A model generated the notes under the pieces. That model was not told the DNA's origin and made no database searches. It saw nothing but the letters and a program-made list of their open reading frames with translations. Positions 1-6,414 of a stretch of DNA of 7,181 nucleotides are shown here, piece after piece. This DNA comes from Alphaproteobacteria bacterium (GTDB taxonomy: Bacteria > Pseudomonadota > Alphaproteobacteria > UBA828): the NCBI GenBank assembly GCA_018668475.1, contig JABJCZ010000325.1:1-7181 (forward strand), written 5' to 3'. A program made the translations under genes and the position numbers. How positions within the stretch are numbered: the stretch's first letter is position 1; every line of letters begins with the position of its first letter.

Positions 1-658
1 CACCGCCCGGATAGCAAAAGCTGGCGCATGGCGAATAAAATCCGAATGTGATTTCAAGCGGTGACGCGGGACGAATAGCCCAGATCGGGTGATTGGGATC
101 GAGAAATTCGACCGACAGCACTTCAAACGGGTCCGCCATATCCCCCACATAAGCGTAGCGCCCACTCATCAGTGTGCCGTCCTGTTGCACGATGTAGCGC
201 AGGTGACCGCGCGCATGCTCGGCAACGCTACTGCCCGCAATCGCTTCAGTGCGGATAATGGGCACGCCGCCGGACTCAGTGGTCGCGATCAAGCGATCAC
301 CGTTGAGCTCAAGCACCGTCTTGCCTTCTTCAGCCGGGATCCCACTTTCTGCCGCGTAGCCGCGCATGCCCGCATTGGAGTTGTAGTAGCCGGTCCAGTA
401 GCGACCGGGCGTGCCGTCTGCGAGATCAAGCCCAGCCAGATCCAATCCCATGTAGGTCAACGAATAAGCGCCAAAGTGAGACGTCTGCTCGGGCCGGTCC
501 ACGACATATTGGTTCAGATAAATCGCGCCGTTCTCCGCCGGCTTGAGGCCAGGTGGGAGCAGGGCCGCTGCAGCGTCCGGGTCAGCCGGCACCCAGCAGA
601 AGTAGAGCATGCGGGCCTGGGTCACCAGTTGCGGCGGCAGAATTTTGTCTTGCGTCAT
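1..658 (-). CDS. Acetoacetate decarboxylase-like protein, C-terminus cut by window edge
   Basis: An open frame runs from an ATG at 658 off the left edge, giving 219 codons with no stop. The start is supported by GGGAGA about 6 bases upstream on the minus strand. The protein begins MTQDKILPPQ and has a YFCWVPAD segment near residues 19-26 followed by LLPPGL (33-38), then FGAYSLTYMGLDLAG (62-76), a DGTPGRYW segment (81-88), RPASPLEITFGFYSP (196-210) and a Cys-containing SFCYPGG at the edge. This order of motifs reminds me of the acetoacetate decarboxylase superfamily, but I cannot place the Schiff-base lysine motif with certainty, so decarboxylase activity is not claimed. No signal peptide or membrane segment is visible, so it is probably cytoplasmic. 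It follows the ScfR/RamB-type regulator by 70 bp on the same strand with no evident terminator between, so co-transcription is plausible and would fit a role in short-chain acid metabolism. The reading frame is well supported; the family is tentative. Confidence 0.7.
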   Translation of the reverse strand, partial: MTQDKILPPQLVTQARMLYFCWVPADPDAAAALLPPGLKPAENGAIYLNQYVVDRPEQTSHFGAYSLTYMGLDLAGLDLADGTPGRYWTGYYNSNAGMRGYAAESGIPAEEGKTVLELNGDRLIATTESGGVPIIRTEAIAGSSVAEHARGHLRYIVQQDGTLMSGRYAYVGDMADPFEVLSVEFLDPNHPIWAIRPASPLEITFGFYSPCASFCYPGG

Positions 659-728
659 GGCGTGTCTCCCGGTGGGCGAGTCTCAAACAAGCGTCAGCTC
701 AAAACCTAGCGCAACTTGCGGCGCATGG

Positions 729-2159
729 TCAGGTGAAAAAATAGGGCGCATAGCCCAGGTAGTTTTCATCAATGATCAATCGCCGGTTAAGCGGCGGCTG
801 TGCCCGGTGGCCGCAGTCGACCCGCTCGCACAAGCGACAGCTGGGACCGATCGGCGTGATGGCAGGCTCGGTATCAAGCACCAGACCATCGGCCGCCACC
901 ATTTGTCGTGCCTGACCGGCCTCGCATCCAATCACCGTGGCGATAGCGGGCGCCAAGGCGGCCTGACCGCCGCCCGGCCGCACCCTGCGCAATGCCAGGG
1001 TAAAAAATGTAGTGCCATCAGGTGTACGGACGACGCGAGCAACCGATCCGTCACCGGATGCAGCACTGCCATAAGCATCCCAGCGCGGGCATAGACCACC
1101 AAAACGGGGCACATGAAACCCGTTGCCACTGAACCGGCGAACGACATTGCCCGCAGCATCCAGCTGTACCACGAACAACGGAATCCCCTTGGCGCCGGGC
1201 CGTTGAAGCGTTGCCAACCGCAGGCACACCTGTTCAACCGGGGCACCAAACCGCCGCCCCAATAGCGCGATATCATACCGGGAGTCGCGGGCCGCCTGTT
1301 GAAATGGGCCGTAGGGCATAAGCACCGCGCTGGCGGCATAGTCGGCCAGTGCAATGCGCAGCAACCGGCGCTCATTGTTCGCCGTTACGCCAGCGCCCTG
1401 CACAGCCTCGTCAATGCCATCCGCCCAGTGCAACAAGGCAAACTGATGCGCCAGTTGGTAAGTGCGTTCCTCCGGTGAAAGCGCCTCGGACAATAGTACA
1501 CGGCGCCCGTGGCGATCATATCGGCGCAGCGTCTCCTCCATCACATCCACCGGCAGCACTCGCGTTTTCACACCATGGTGGGCTTCGAGCACGCGCCGCA
1601 GGTCATTAAACAGGGCGTCCGACGACAAATCCTCCTCGGTCCAAAGGGCGTCGGTGAGTTCCTCCAGCTCAGGCACGTAATTGTCTCGGCCCTGAAGGTA
1701 GTCGAGCACCGGTTCGGCCGGGCTGTTCGCGTTACCCTCCGCAACGGCACCCGTCGTACCCTCGGCAACGGCGCCGCCTTGCCGGGCAGCATCCGCCAGG
1801 TCGCGGTAGGCCTTGTAAAGAGTGAATACGGCTTCGCCAGCCGCCGGACTGGCCCCAGAAACATCTTCAATATCCTGTGGGGATATAGCGGCCCGGACAA
1901 ACAGTGGGTCGCTGAATACTTCCTTGAGCTGGGCGGCCACGCGGCCTTCATCGTCGCCAGCAAACTGCACCAGGTCTATGTCGTAGGCCTGACCGAGACG
2001 GAGCAGAAATTGGACGGTTACCGGGCGCTGGTTGCGCTCGATCAGATTGAGATAACTGGTCGATATACCGATCTGCTCGGCCATTTGGGTCTGAGTCAGA
2101 CTGCGCTCTTGACGCAGCCGACGAACCCGCTGACCTACCATGATTTTTCGATCCGCCAC
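729..2159 (-). CDS. ScfR/RamB-type transcriptional regulator (short-chain fatty acyl-CoA regulator family)
   Basis: This 476-residue cytoplasmic DNA-binding protein has an XRE/Cro-type helix-turn-helix at about residues 10-65 (VRRLRQERSLTQTQMAEQIGIS start, then SYLNLIERNQRPVT). A central IrrE/ImmA-like region lies at about 180-280, and the C-terminal ScfR domain (formerly DUF2083) shows GGLCPRWDAYGS (354-365) and the Cys-rich CRLCERVDCGHRAQPP (441-456). Family members such as RamB and PccR sense acyl-CoA status and control acetate, propionate or glyoxylate-shunt genes. Divergence from aceA makes glyoxylate-shunt control the natural inference. The usual metallopeptidase HExxH is absent (AHQFALLH at 237-244), so proteolysis is not expected. 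The start is GTG at 2159 because a perfect AGGAGG lies 6 bases upstream; an in-frame ATG at 2141 is the alternative but has a weaker ribosome site. A low-complexity Ala/Gly linker at about 128-148 contains a duplicated GAVAEG. Length is typical of the family. Confidence 0.92.
   Translation of the reverse strand: MADRKIMVGQRVRRLRQERSLTQTQMAEQIGISTSYLNLIERNQRPVTVQFLLRLGQAYDIDLVQFAGDDEGRVAAQLKEVFSDPLFVRAAISPQDIEDVSGASPAAGEAVFTLYKAYRDLADAARQGGAVAEGTTGAVAEGNANSPAEPVLDYLQGRDNYVPELEELTDALWTEEDLSSDALFNDLRRVLEAHHGVKTRVLPVDVMEETLRRYDRHGRRVLLSEALSPEERTYQLAHQFALLHWADGIDEAVQGAGVTANNERRLLRIALADYAASAVLMPYGPFQQAARDSRYDIALLGRRFGAPVEQVCLRLATLQRPGAKGIPLFVVQLDAAGNVVRRFSGNGFHVPRFGGLCPRWDAYGSAASGDGSVARVVRTPDGTTFFTLALRRVRPGGGQAALAPAIATVIGCEAGQARQMVAADGLVLDTEPAITPIGPSCRLCERVDCGHRAQPPLNRRLIIDENYLGYAPYFFT
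1733..1775 (-). repeat. Imperfect 24-bp tandem duplication inside regulator gene linker
   Basis: Two near-identical 19-base copies, 1733-1751 (TACCCTCCGCAACGGCACC) and 1757-1775 (TACCCTCGGCAACGGCGCC), are offset by 24 bases and differ at two positions. The offset equals eight codons, so the reading frame is kept and the protein shows GAVAEG twice at about residues 129-134 and 137-142. It sits in the flexible region between the N-terminal helix-turn-helix part and the central domain, where length changes are easily tolerated. Confidence 0.8.
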
Positions 2160-2165
2160 TGAGAC

Positions 2166-2171
2166 CCTCCT
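2166..2171 (-). promoter_or_regulatory. Ribosome binding site AGGAGG for GTG start of regulator
   Basis: Read on the minus strand, AGGAGG lies six bases before the GTG at 2159. It decides the start in favour of GTG over the downstream in-frame ATG at 2141, which has no comparable Shine-Dalgarno sequence. Confidence 0.75.
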
Positions 2172-2188
2172 GCAGCGTCCTGCGGTGT

Positions 2189-2199
2189 TGCGTGACGCA
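2189..2199. promoter_or_regulatory. 11-bp palindrome TGCGT-G-ACGCA at the predicted transcription start of the regulator
   Basis: TGCGTGACGCA is a perfect inverted repeat of five bases around one central base. It lies just downstream of the best -10 candidate for the regulator (2199-2204, minus strand), where transcription would start, which is a typical place for an autoregulatory operator. Its role is inferred; the repeat is short enough that chance cannot be excluded. Confidence 0.35.
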
Positions 2200-2227
2200 C
2201 TATATTGCAGAGCCGCATAAGTTACAA
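2199..2227 (-). promoter_or_regulatory. Candidate sigma-70 promoter for the regulator gene
   Basis: On the minus strand TTGTAA (2222-2227) is followed after 17 bases by TATAGT (2199-2204), a 4/6 and 5/6 match to the -35 and -10 consensus at ideal spacing. A second, overlapping candidate has a perfect TTGACA (2246-2251) with TATTGT (2224-2229) after 16 bases; its spacer and -35 overlap the 20-bp palindrome. Which one is used cannot be told from sequence. Confidence 0.45.
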
Positions 2228-2230
2228 TAA

Positions 2231-2250
2231 TGACAATAATATTGTTGTCA
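2231..2250. promoter_or_regulatory. 20-bp near-perfect palindrome, candidate operator
   Basis: TGACAATAATATTGTTGTCA is self-complementary at nine of ten base-pair positions; the only exception is a T opposite G. The left arm overlaps a tandem ACAATAAT repeat (2224-2231 and 2233-2240). The palindrome overlaps a TTGTCA on the plus strand that could be the aceA -35 and a TTGACA on the minus strand that could be a regulator -35, so a protein bound here could affect both genes. I infer that the ScfR-type regulator or another metabolic regulator binds it. It does not match the TTTGCAAA-type site that I recall for the related regulator PccR. Confidence 0.5.
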
Positions 2251-2372
2251 ATTTTCTAAGACATACATAAATACTTTTTGAATTTCAATATGTTATAGAC
2301 AGTGAGGAACTTACACCGCAACTTGTCTTCATATTGCAATGCGGTATACGCCCGCCTTTGAGGAGATCCGCG

Positions 2373-3710
2373 ATGACTGATAAACCGTTCGCCACAATCG
2401 TTCCCAGCGCACCGACAGGCCGATTTGATGGAATCGAGCGCAACTACGACCCGAGTGAGGTCGAAAAACTGCGGGGCTCACTACCAGTACGGCACACATT
2501 GGCAGAGCACGCGGCCAATCGTTTATGGGCCCTGATGCAGGAAGGCGACTACATCAATGCTCTTGGCGCCATGACCGGCGGCCAGGCGGTGCAGATGGTT
2601 CGTGCCGGCCTCAAGGCGATTTACCTCTCGGGATGGCAGGTTGCGGCCGATGCAAATGGCGCCGGACAGACCTATCCTGATCAGAGCCTCTACCCAGCCG
2701 ACGCCGGCCCTGCACTCGCACAGCGCATCAACAATGCGCTGACCCGGGCTGACCAGATTCAGCACATGGAGCGGGCCGAGGGCAAAGAGAGTGAACAGGT
2801 TGACTGGTTCGCGCCGATTGTTGCCGACGCCGAGGCCGGCTTCGGTGGTTCGCTCAACGCCTTCGAGATCGCCAAGGCATACATTCAGGCTGGTGTCGGC
2901 GGTATTCACTACGAAGACCAGTTGGCTGCCGAGAAAAAATGCGGCCATCTGGGTGGCAAGGTGCTCATCCCCACCTCGCAACATATCCGCAACCTCAATG
3001 CCGCCCGGCTCGCCGCCGATATCATGGGCGCCGCGACGGTTATCGTCTCCCGGACGGATGCTGACAGCGCCCAGCTCCTGACCAGCGACATTGATGAACG
3101 CGACCGGCCCTTCATCTCTGGCGAACGGACCGCCGAGGGCTATTACCGCCTGCGCGAGGGCGAAGGCATGGCCCGATGCATCGCCCGCGGCCTCGCTTCC
3201 GCGCCCTATGCCGACCTCATCTGGATGGAGACCTCCAAACCCAGCCTTGAGCAAGCGCGCACCTTTGCTGAAGCGATCCACCGCGAGTTCCCAGGCAAGA
3301 TGCTGGCTTACAACTGCTCTCCGTCATTCAACTGGCGCGCCAACCTCGACGCCGACACCATCGAGCGGTTTCAGCGAGAACTCGGCGCGATGGGCTATCG
3401 CTTCCAGTTCGTCACGCTGGCGGGCTTTCATAGCGTCAACCACGGCATGTTCGAGCTTGCGCGGGGCTATCGCGACCGCGGCATGGCCGCTTATTCGGAG
3501 CTGCAGGATGCCGAATTCGCATCCGAGGCTAACGGCTACACGGCCACCCGCCATCAGCGAGAAGCTGGCACCGGCTATTTCGACGCCGTCAGCCTCGCGG
3601 TCAGCGGTGGCACTGCATCGACAACGGCCATGGGCGCCTCAACCGAATCGGATCAGTTCACGGGGGCCGATCAAACGACCGAGGCCGCCGTTTCAGCAGC
3701 AGCCGAATAG
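2373..3710 (+). CDS. aceA: Isocitrate lyase
   Basis: Isocitrate lyase splits isocitrate into glyoxylate and succinate, the first step of the glyoxylate shunt that lets cells grow on acetate or fatty acids. The 445-residue product carries the signature KKCGH at 188-192 with catalytic Cys190, the metal-binding stretch [10 protein letters not shown] at 150-159, [10 protein letters not shown] at 86-95, SRTDAD at 226-231 and NCSPSFNW at 314-321. The length fits the short bacterial AceA type (about 430 residues) plus a small Ala/Thr-rich tail after about residue 430. The ATG at 2373 is chosen because GAGGAG (2360-2365) precedes it by seven bases; a longer frame from TTG at 2334 would add 13 unconserved residues and would put the ribosome site inside the gene. 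It is a cytoplasmic enzyme, monocistronic by layout, divergent from the ScfR/RamB-type regulator and followed by an intrinsic terminator. No malate synthase gene is visible here. Confidence 0.97.
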   Translation: MTDKPFATIVPSAPTGRFDGIERNYDPSEVEKLRGSLPVRHTLAEHAANRLWALMQEGDYINALGAMTGGQAVQMVRAGLKAIYLSGWQVAADANGAGQTYPDQSLYPADAGPALAQRINNALTRADQIQHMERAEGKESEQVDWFAPIVADAEAGFGGSLNAFEIAKAYIQAGVGGIHYEDQLAAEKKCGHLGGKVLIPTSQHIRNLNAARLAADIMGAATVIVSRTDADSAQLLTSDIDERDRPFISGERTAEGYYRLREGEGMARCIARGLASAPYADLIWMETSKPSLEQARTFAEAIHREFPGKMLAYNCSPSFNWRANLDADTIERFQRELGAMGYRFQFVTLAGFHSVNHGMFELARGYRDRGMAAYSELQDAEFASEANGYTATRHQREAGTGYFDAVSLAVSGGTASTTAMGASTESDQFTGADQTTEAAVSAAAE

Positions 3711-3772
3711 AGTTCAGAGGCACGCGCCACGACCCCGGACAGCGTGCGAACGCTGCGTGGCTAGTGTCTTTT

Positions 3773-3814
3773 GGGCGGGTGAGGGAGGGCTCCCTTTACC
3801 CGCCCATTTAATTT
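3773..3814 (+). terminator. Intrinsic terminator after aceA
   Basis: GGGCGGGT (3773-3780) pairs with ACCCGCCC (3798-3805), eight pairs. Inside, AGGGA pairs with TCCCT around a GGGC loop (3782-3795). A T-rich tail ATTTAATTT (3806-3814) follows, which orients it for aceA. It lies in the 126-bp convergent gap before the end of pyrE. A small additional hairpin, CAGCGT-GCGA-ACGCTG (3740-3755), lies between the aceA stop and the terminator. Confidence 0.88.
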
Positions 3815-3836
3815 CCGGGCGGAGATACCCTGTTGG

Positions 3837-4520
3837 CTATCCGGTGCGTTCGGCGGACCACCCTTGAGGGTCATCAAGAAACGCCCGGACGGAGGTGAGC
3901 TGCGCGTCGCTGGCTACGCCGGTTTCCAGTGCGATTGCCAGCAGCCAATCCAGGTCACACAGCGCGCTCAAGGATAAACCGGCACCCTCAAGTGCGGGCA
4001 CGGCCGCGTCTGTCATGCGGGAAAACACCACAGCCACATGCTCCACAGTAGCGCCGGCGGCGCGCAACGCCGGCGTAAACTTCATGATGCTCGTCGCCGT
4101 CGTGATCAGGTCCTCGATCAACACGACGCGACAGCCATCAACGTCACCACCCTCAATCTGTCCGCCTGTGCCGTGATCTTTCGGTTCAGGCCGCACATAA
4201 ACCAGCGGCAATCCCAATCGATCCGCCACCATGGTCGCGTAAGGCACACCGGCGGTCACACCGCCTGCGACCATGTCCACCCCGAGTGGGCGTACTTGTT
4301 CGGCCAGTGCATCGGCGATGGTGGCGCGTGCGGCCGGATGAGACAGTATTTGCCGGCAATTGATATAAAATGGCGCCAGCAGGCCTGAGGTCAGACGGAA
4401 CGGATCTTCCGGCCGGATCAGGAAGGCCTCGGCGGCCAATATGGCCTTTGCAGTCGCTTCCGCCGATGCAACGGAACTGGAGGAGTGGGCGGAAGAACTG
4501 GATGGGATATCTGTAGACAT
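3837..4520 (-). CDS. pyrE: Orotate phosphoribosyltransferase
   Basis: PyrE joins orotate with PRPP to give orotidine 5'-monophosphate, the fifth step of UMP synthesis, in the cytoplasm as a dimer. The 227-residue product shows FRLTSGLLAPFYINCR (41-56), the flexible catalytic loop KDHGTGGQIEGG (114-125) and the PRPP-binding motif VVLIEDLITTATS (132-144). The N-terminal 20-odd residues are unusually serine-rich (SSSSAHSSSS at 7-16). No usable start codon lies between this tail and the conserved domain, so the tail is probably real. The start is uncertain: ATG at 4520 is chosen, while an in-frame GTG at 4532 adds four residues. The only GGAG upstream lies 14 bases from the ATG and 2 from the GTG, so neither has good spacing. 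It is divergent from pyrF and convergent with aceA. Confidence 0.94.
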   Translation of the reverse strand: MSTDIPSSSSAHSSSSVASAEATAKAILAAEAFLIRPEDPFRLTSGLLAPFYINCRQILSHPAARATIADALAEQVRPLGVDMVAGGVTAGVPYATMVADRLGLPLVYVRPEPKDHGTGGQIEGGDVDGCRVVLIEDLITTATSIMKFTPALRAAGATVEHVAVVFSRMTDAAVPALEGAGLSLSALCDLDWLLAIALETGVASDAQLTSVRAFLDDPQGWSAERTG

Positions 4521-4642
4521 GAGAAGCGGCACGGCTCCGGTTGTGTTGTTCAGAGGTCTAGCTTACACCCCTTTTATCGAGTCGCTTTGCGCCACCACCA
4601 TTCCCACCGGCATACTGCGATCCTGAATTAACTTGAGGCCCG
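4521..4642. promoter_or_regulatory. Divergent pyrE/pyrF intergenic region
   Basis: The 122 bp between the two divergent pyrimidine genes must contain both promoters if each is transcribed on its own. I find no convincing -35/-10 pair in either direction (for example TTGTGT at 4541-4546 with TACACC after 17 bases is weak). I see no clear attenuator hairpin or leader peptide. The area around 4561-4577 is locally richer in T and A and is the likeliest place for promoter elements. Confidence 0.35.
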
Positions 4643-5380
4643 ATGATGTCAGATCAATCTTCTCCCGCCGCGCTCTTTTGTGCGCTGGATGGCCGCGACG
4701 CACCGACCATCAATGCTCTTGCTGAAAACCTGCATGGCGCAGTTGACGGCCTCAAGCTCGGCCTCGAGTTCTTTTGCGCACATGGACCTGACGCGATCCG
4801 CCAGGTAAGTGCGCGGGGTGTGCCAATTTTTCTCGATCTCAAACTGCACGATATCCCGAACACCGTGGCCGGTGCCGTGCGTAGTGTCGCCCCGCTGGCG
4901 CCACATTTTCTAACCGTCCACGCAAGCGGCGGCGACGCGATGCTACGTGCCGCTGTGAATGCCGCCGGCGAAGAAGCCCACCGCCTCGGACTGGCGCGTA
5001 TGCGGTTGCTGGCCGTTACAGTACTGACCAGTCTTGACCGCGACGACCTTCAGGCCATGGGGGTCGATGGCTCCCCTTCCGATCAAGTCATGCGCCTGGC
5101 CGAGCTGGCACACAACGCCGGCATTGACGGCATTGTCTGCAGCCCGCACGAAATTGCCGAGGTGCGGAGCGTATTGGGCCCCGACAAGGATATCGTCGTG
5201 CCCGGTATCCGGCCAGCCGGCAGTGCTGCCGGTGACCAGAAGCGCTCGGCAACCCCGGCCGACGCCGTACGCGCCGGTGCGACCGCCTTGGTGGTTGGCC
5301 GTCCCATTACCCAGGCAGATGACAGCGCCGCCGCCGCAAGGTTGATCAAAGCAGAAATGGCGGATGGCCAGGCTGACTAG
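4643..5380 (+). CDS. pyrF: Orotidine 5'-phosphate decarboxylase
   Basis: PyrF decarboxylates OMP to UMP, the last step of the pathway, as a cytoplasmic TIM-barrel dimer. The 245-residue product shows the full catalytic set expected for the family: Asp16 (CALD), Lys38 (DGLKLG), and the signature DLKLHDIPNT with Asp65, Lys67 and Asp70. The phosphate-binding segments PGIRP (187-191) and VGRPIT (218-223, Arg220) are also present. This matches the group I bacterial enzyme in length and motif order. Two consecutive ATGs occur at 4643 and 4646; GAGG at 4635-4638 is 4 bases from the first and 7 from the second, so translation may really begin at the second and give 244 residues. The gene is divergent from pyrE, and its stop codon overlaps the stop of pyrD on the other strand. 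Confidence 0.96.
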   Translation: MMSDQSSPAALFCALDGRDAPTINALAENLHGAVDGLKLGLEFFCAHGPDAIRQVSARGVPIFLDLKLHDIPNTVAGAVRSVAPLAPHFLTVHASGGDAMLRAAVNAAGEEAHRLGLARMRLLAVTVLTSLDRDDLQAMGVDGSPSDQVMRLAELAHNAGIDGIVCSPHEIAEVRSVLGPDKDIVVPGIRPAGSAAGDQKRSATPADAVRAGATALVVGRPITQADDSAAAARLIKAEMADGQAD

Positions 5381-6414
5381 TCGTCTTTGAGCGCCTGCGG
5401 TGCCGCGAGCGTTTTCAGAATTTCGCCGATCAGCGGCGCGCCGCGATAAACGAAGCCGGTATAGAGCTGGACCAGCGATGCGCCAGCGTCGAGGCGCGCC
5501 GCAGCCTCGGCGCCTGAAGCGATGCCCCCGGCACCGACAAGCACAAAGTTTTCGCTGACAGCCTCCCGCGCTACATTGAGCGCATTGCGCGCGAGCGGCG
5601 CAAGCGGCGCCCCGCTTAACCCTCCGCTCTCACCCCTGGTCACGGATCGCAGGCTATCCGGCCGGGCAATGGTTGTATTGGTGAGCACCAACCCTTGCAG
5701 CCCGGCTGCCTCGGTTTCTCGCGCGAGATGGGTCAGCGCTTCATCATCAAGATCGGGAGCAACCTTCAGCAGCGTTGGTGGCGGCGCACTGTGGCCCGCA
5801 CGAGCCCCATTCAGCGCTTCCAGCAAGCGAACAAGCTCGCCACCCTCCTGCAAACCCCGCAGCCCCGGCGTATTGGGCGAAGAGACATTGACCGTTATGT
5901 AATGTGCGAGGTCCGCCAGACGCTCAAACCCGGTGACGTAATCCGCGACGCGGTCCGCCGCCTCCTTGTTGGCACCGACGTTGGCACCGACGATCTGCCC
6001 CGGCCGGGCAGCGGACTGGCGCCACTGTTCAAGCCGGTCGGCAAAAGCATCCAGTCCACACGAATTGAACCCCATGCGATTGATTATCGCGCGATCCTCT
6101 GACAGCCGGAACAAGCGAGGCCGAGGGTTACCCGGTTGCGGCAATGGGGTTACCGTGCCCGCCTCGACAAAGGCGAAGCCGAGCGAAAACAGCCCTTTGA
6201 GAGCTCGTGCGTCCTTGTCAAACCCTGCCGCCAACCCGACAGGATGGACAAAATCCAGCCCCATGATCCGCCGAGACGCCGCCGCCCGGCGCCCCGCTGC
6301 AAGCGGCGGCACCAGACCCCGGGCGAGCAGCCCGAGCGACAGCTCATGCGCCGTCTCGGCCGCCAATATTCGAAGGGCGCGGGGCGCTAGCGCGTGGAGC
6401 ATCCGCGACATCAT
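5377..6414 (-). CDS. pyrD: Dihydroorotate dehydrogenase (quinone), class 2
   Basis: PyrD oxidises dihydroorotate to orotate with FMN and passes electrons to the quinone pool, the fourth step of UMP synthesis. The 345-residue length and the N-terminal amphipathic extension (about residues 1-40, ALRILAAETAHELSLGLLARGL) are typical of the membrane-associated class 2 enzyme. Visible motifs are GLAAGFDKDA (60-69), NRMGFNSCGLDAF (112-124), VGANVGANK (142-150), VNVSSPNTPGLR (175-186, containing the catalytic-serine position), KVAPDL (217-222), TNTT (245-248) and VGAGGI (293-298). GANK followed by a DR-DYV stretch resembles alphaproteobacterial versions. The ATG at 6414 is used; ATGs at 6411 and 6402 are alternatives, and no clear Shine-Dalgarno sequence precedes any of them. 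It overlaps the end of pyrF by four bases and has no room for a terminator of its own before that gene. Confidence 0.96.
   Translation of the reverse strand: MMSRMLHALAPRALRILAAETAHELSLGLLARGLVPPLAAGRRAAASRRIMGLDFVHPVGLAAGFDKDARALKGLFSLGFAFVEAGTVTPLPQPGNPRPRLFRLSEDRAIINRMGFNSCGLDAFADRLEQWRQSAARPGQIVGANVGANKEAADRVADYVTGFERLADLAHYITVNVSSPNTPGLRGLQEGGELVRLLEALNGARAGHSAPPPTLLKVAPDLDDEALTHLARETEAAGLQGLVLTNTTIARPDSLRSVTRGESGGLSGAPLAPLARNALNVAREAVSENFVLVGAGGIASGAEAAARLDAGASLVQLYTGFVYRGAPLIGEILKTLAAPQALKDD
5969..5992 (-). repeat. pyrD: Perfect 12-bp tandem repeat inside pyrD
   Basis: TTGGCACCGACG occurs twice head to tail (5969-5980 and 5981-5992). On the minus strand it encodes VGAN-VGAN at about residues 142-149. 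This is a family-conserved strand and loop normally of the form GxNxGxNK, so the repeat reflects a conserved protein motif using identical codons rather than a recent insertion. Confidence 0.8.

Larger units (their letters stand above)
2160..2372. promoter_or_regulatory. Divergent regulator/aceA intergenic control region
   Basis: This 213-bp gap separates the divergently transcribed regulator (leftward) and aceA (rightward). Its central part (about 2215-2300) is strikingly AT-rich compared with the GC-rich genes around it, as expected for promoters and operators. It contains two inverted repeats, at 2189-2199 and 2231-2250, and an ATATTGCA octamer twice, at 2202-2209 and 2331-2338. For aceA a possible -35 is TTGTCA at 2245-2250, inside the right arm of the larger palindrome, but no convincing -10 follows at ideal spacing (TAAATA at 2268-2273 is weak). 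A TATAGA at 2294-2299 could serve as a -10 but lacks a good -35. The aceA promoter is therefore unresolved. Confidence 0.65.

Noticed and set aside
89..709. Plus-strand open frame of 206 codons
   Set aside because: It lies antisense to the open minus-strand gene that has a good ribosome site and family-like motifs; its product has no recognisable motif and is rich in residues typical of shadow frames.
1509..2162. Plus-strand open frame of 217 codons opposite the regulator
   Set aside because: It is antisense to the clearly recognisable helix-turn-helix and ScfR regulator, and the translation has no domain pattern.
2334..2372. Longer aceA start at TTG 2334
   Set aside because: The added 13 residues are not aceA-like, and the GAGGAG ribosome site at 2360-2365 points to the ATG at 2373.
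2523..3281. Minus-strand open frame of 252 codons inside aceA
   Set aside because: It is a shadow frame of the strongly conserved isocitrate lyase with no motifs of its own.
3091..3867. Plus-strand frame of 258 codons overlapping aceA and running past its stop
   Set aside because: It is a +1 frame of aceA rich in Ser, Arg and Pro, typical of GC-rich out-of-frame translation, and it reads through the aceA terminator.
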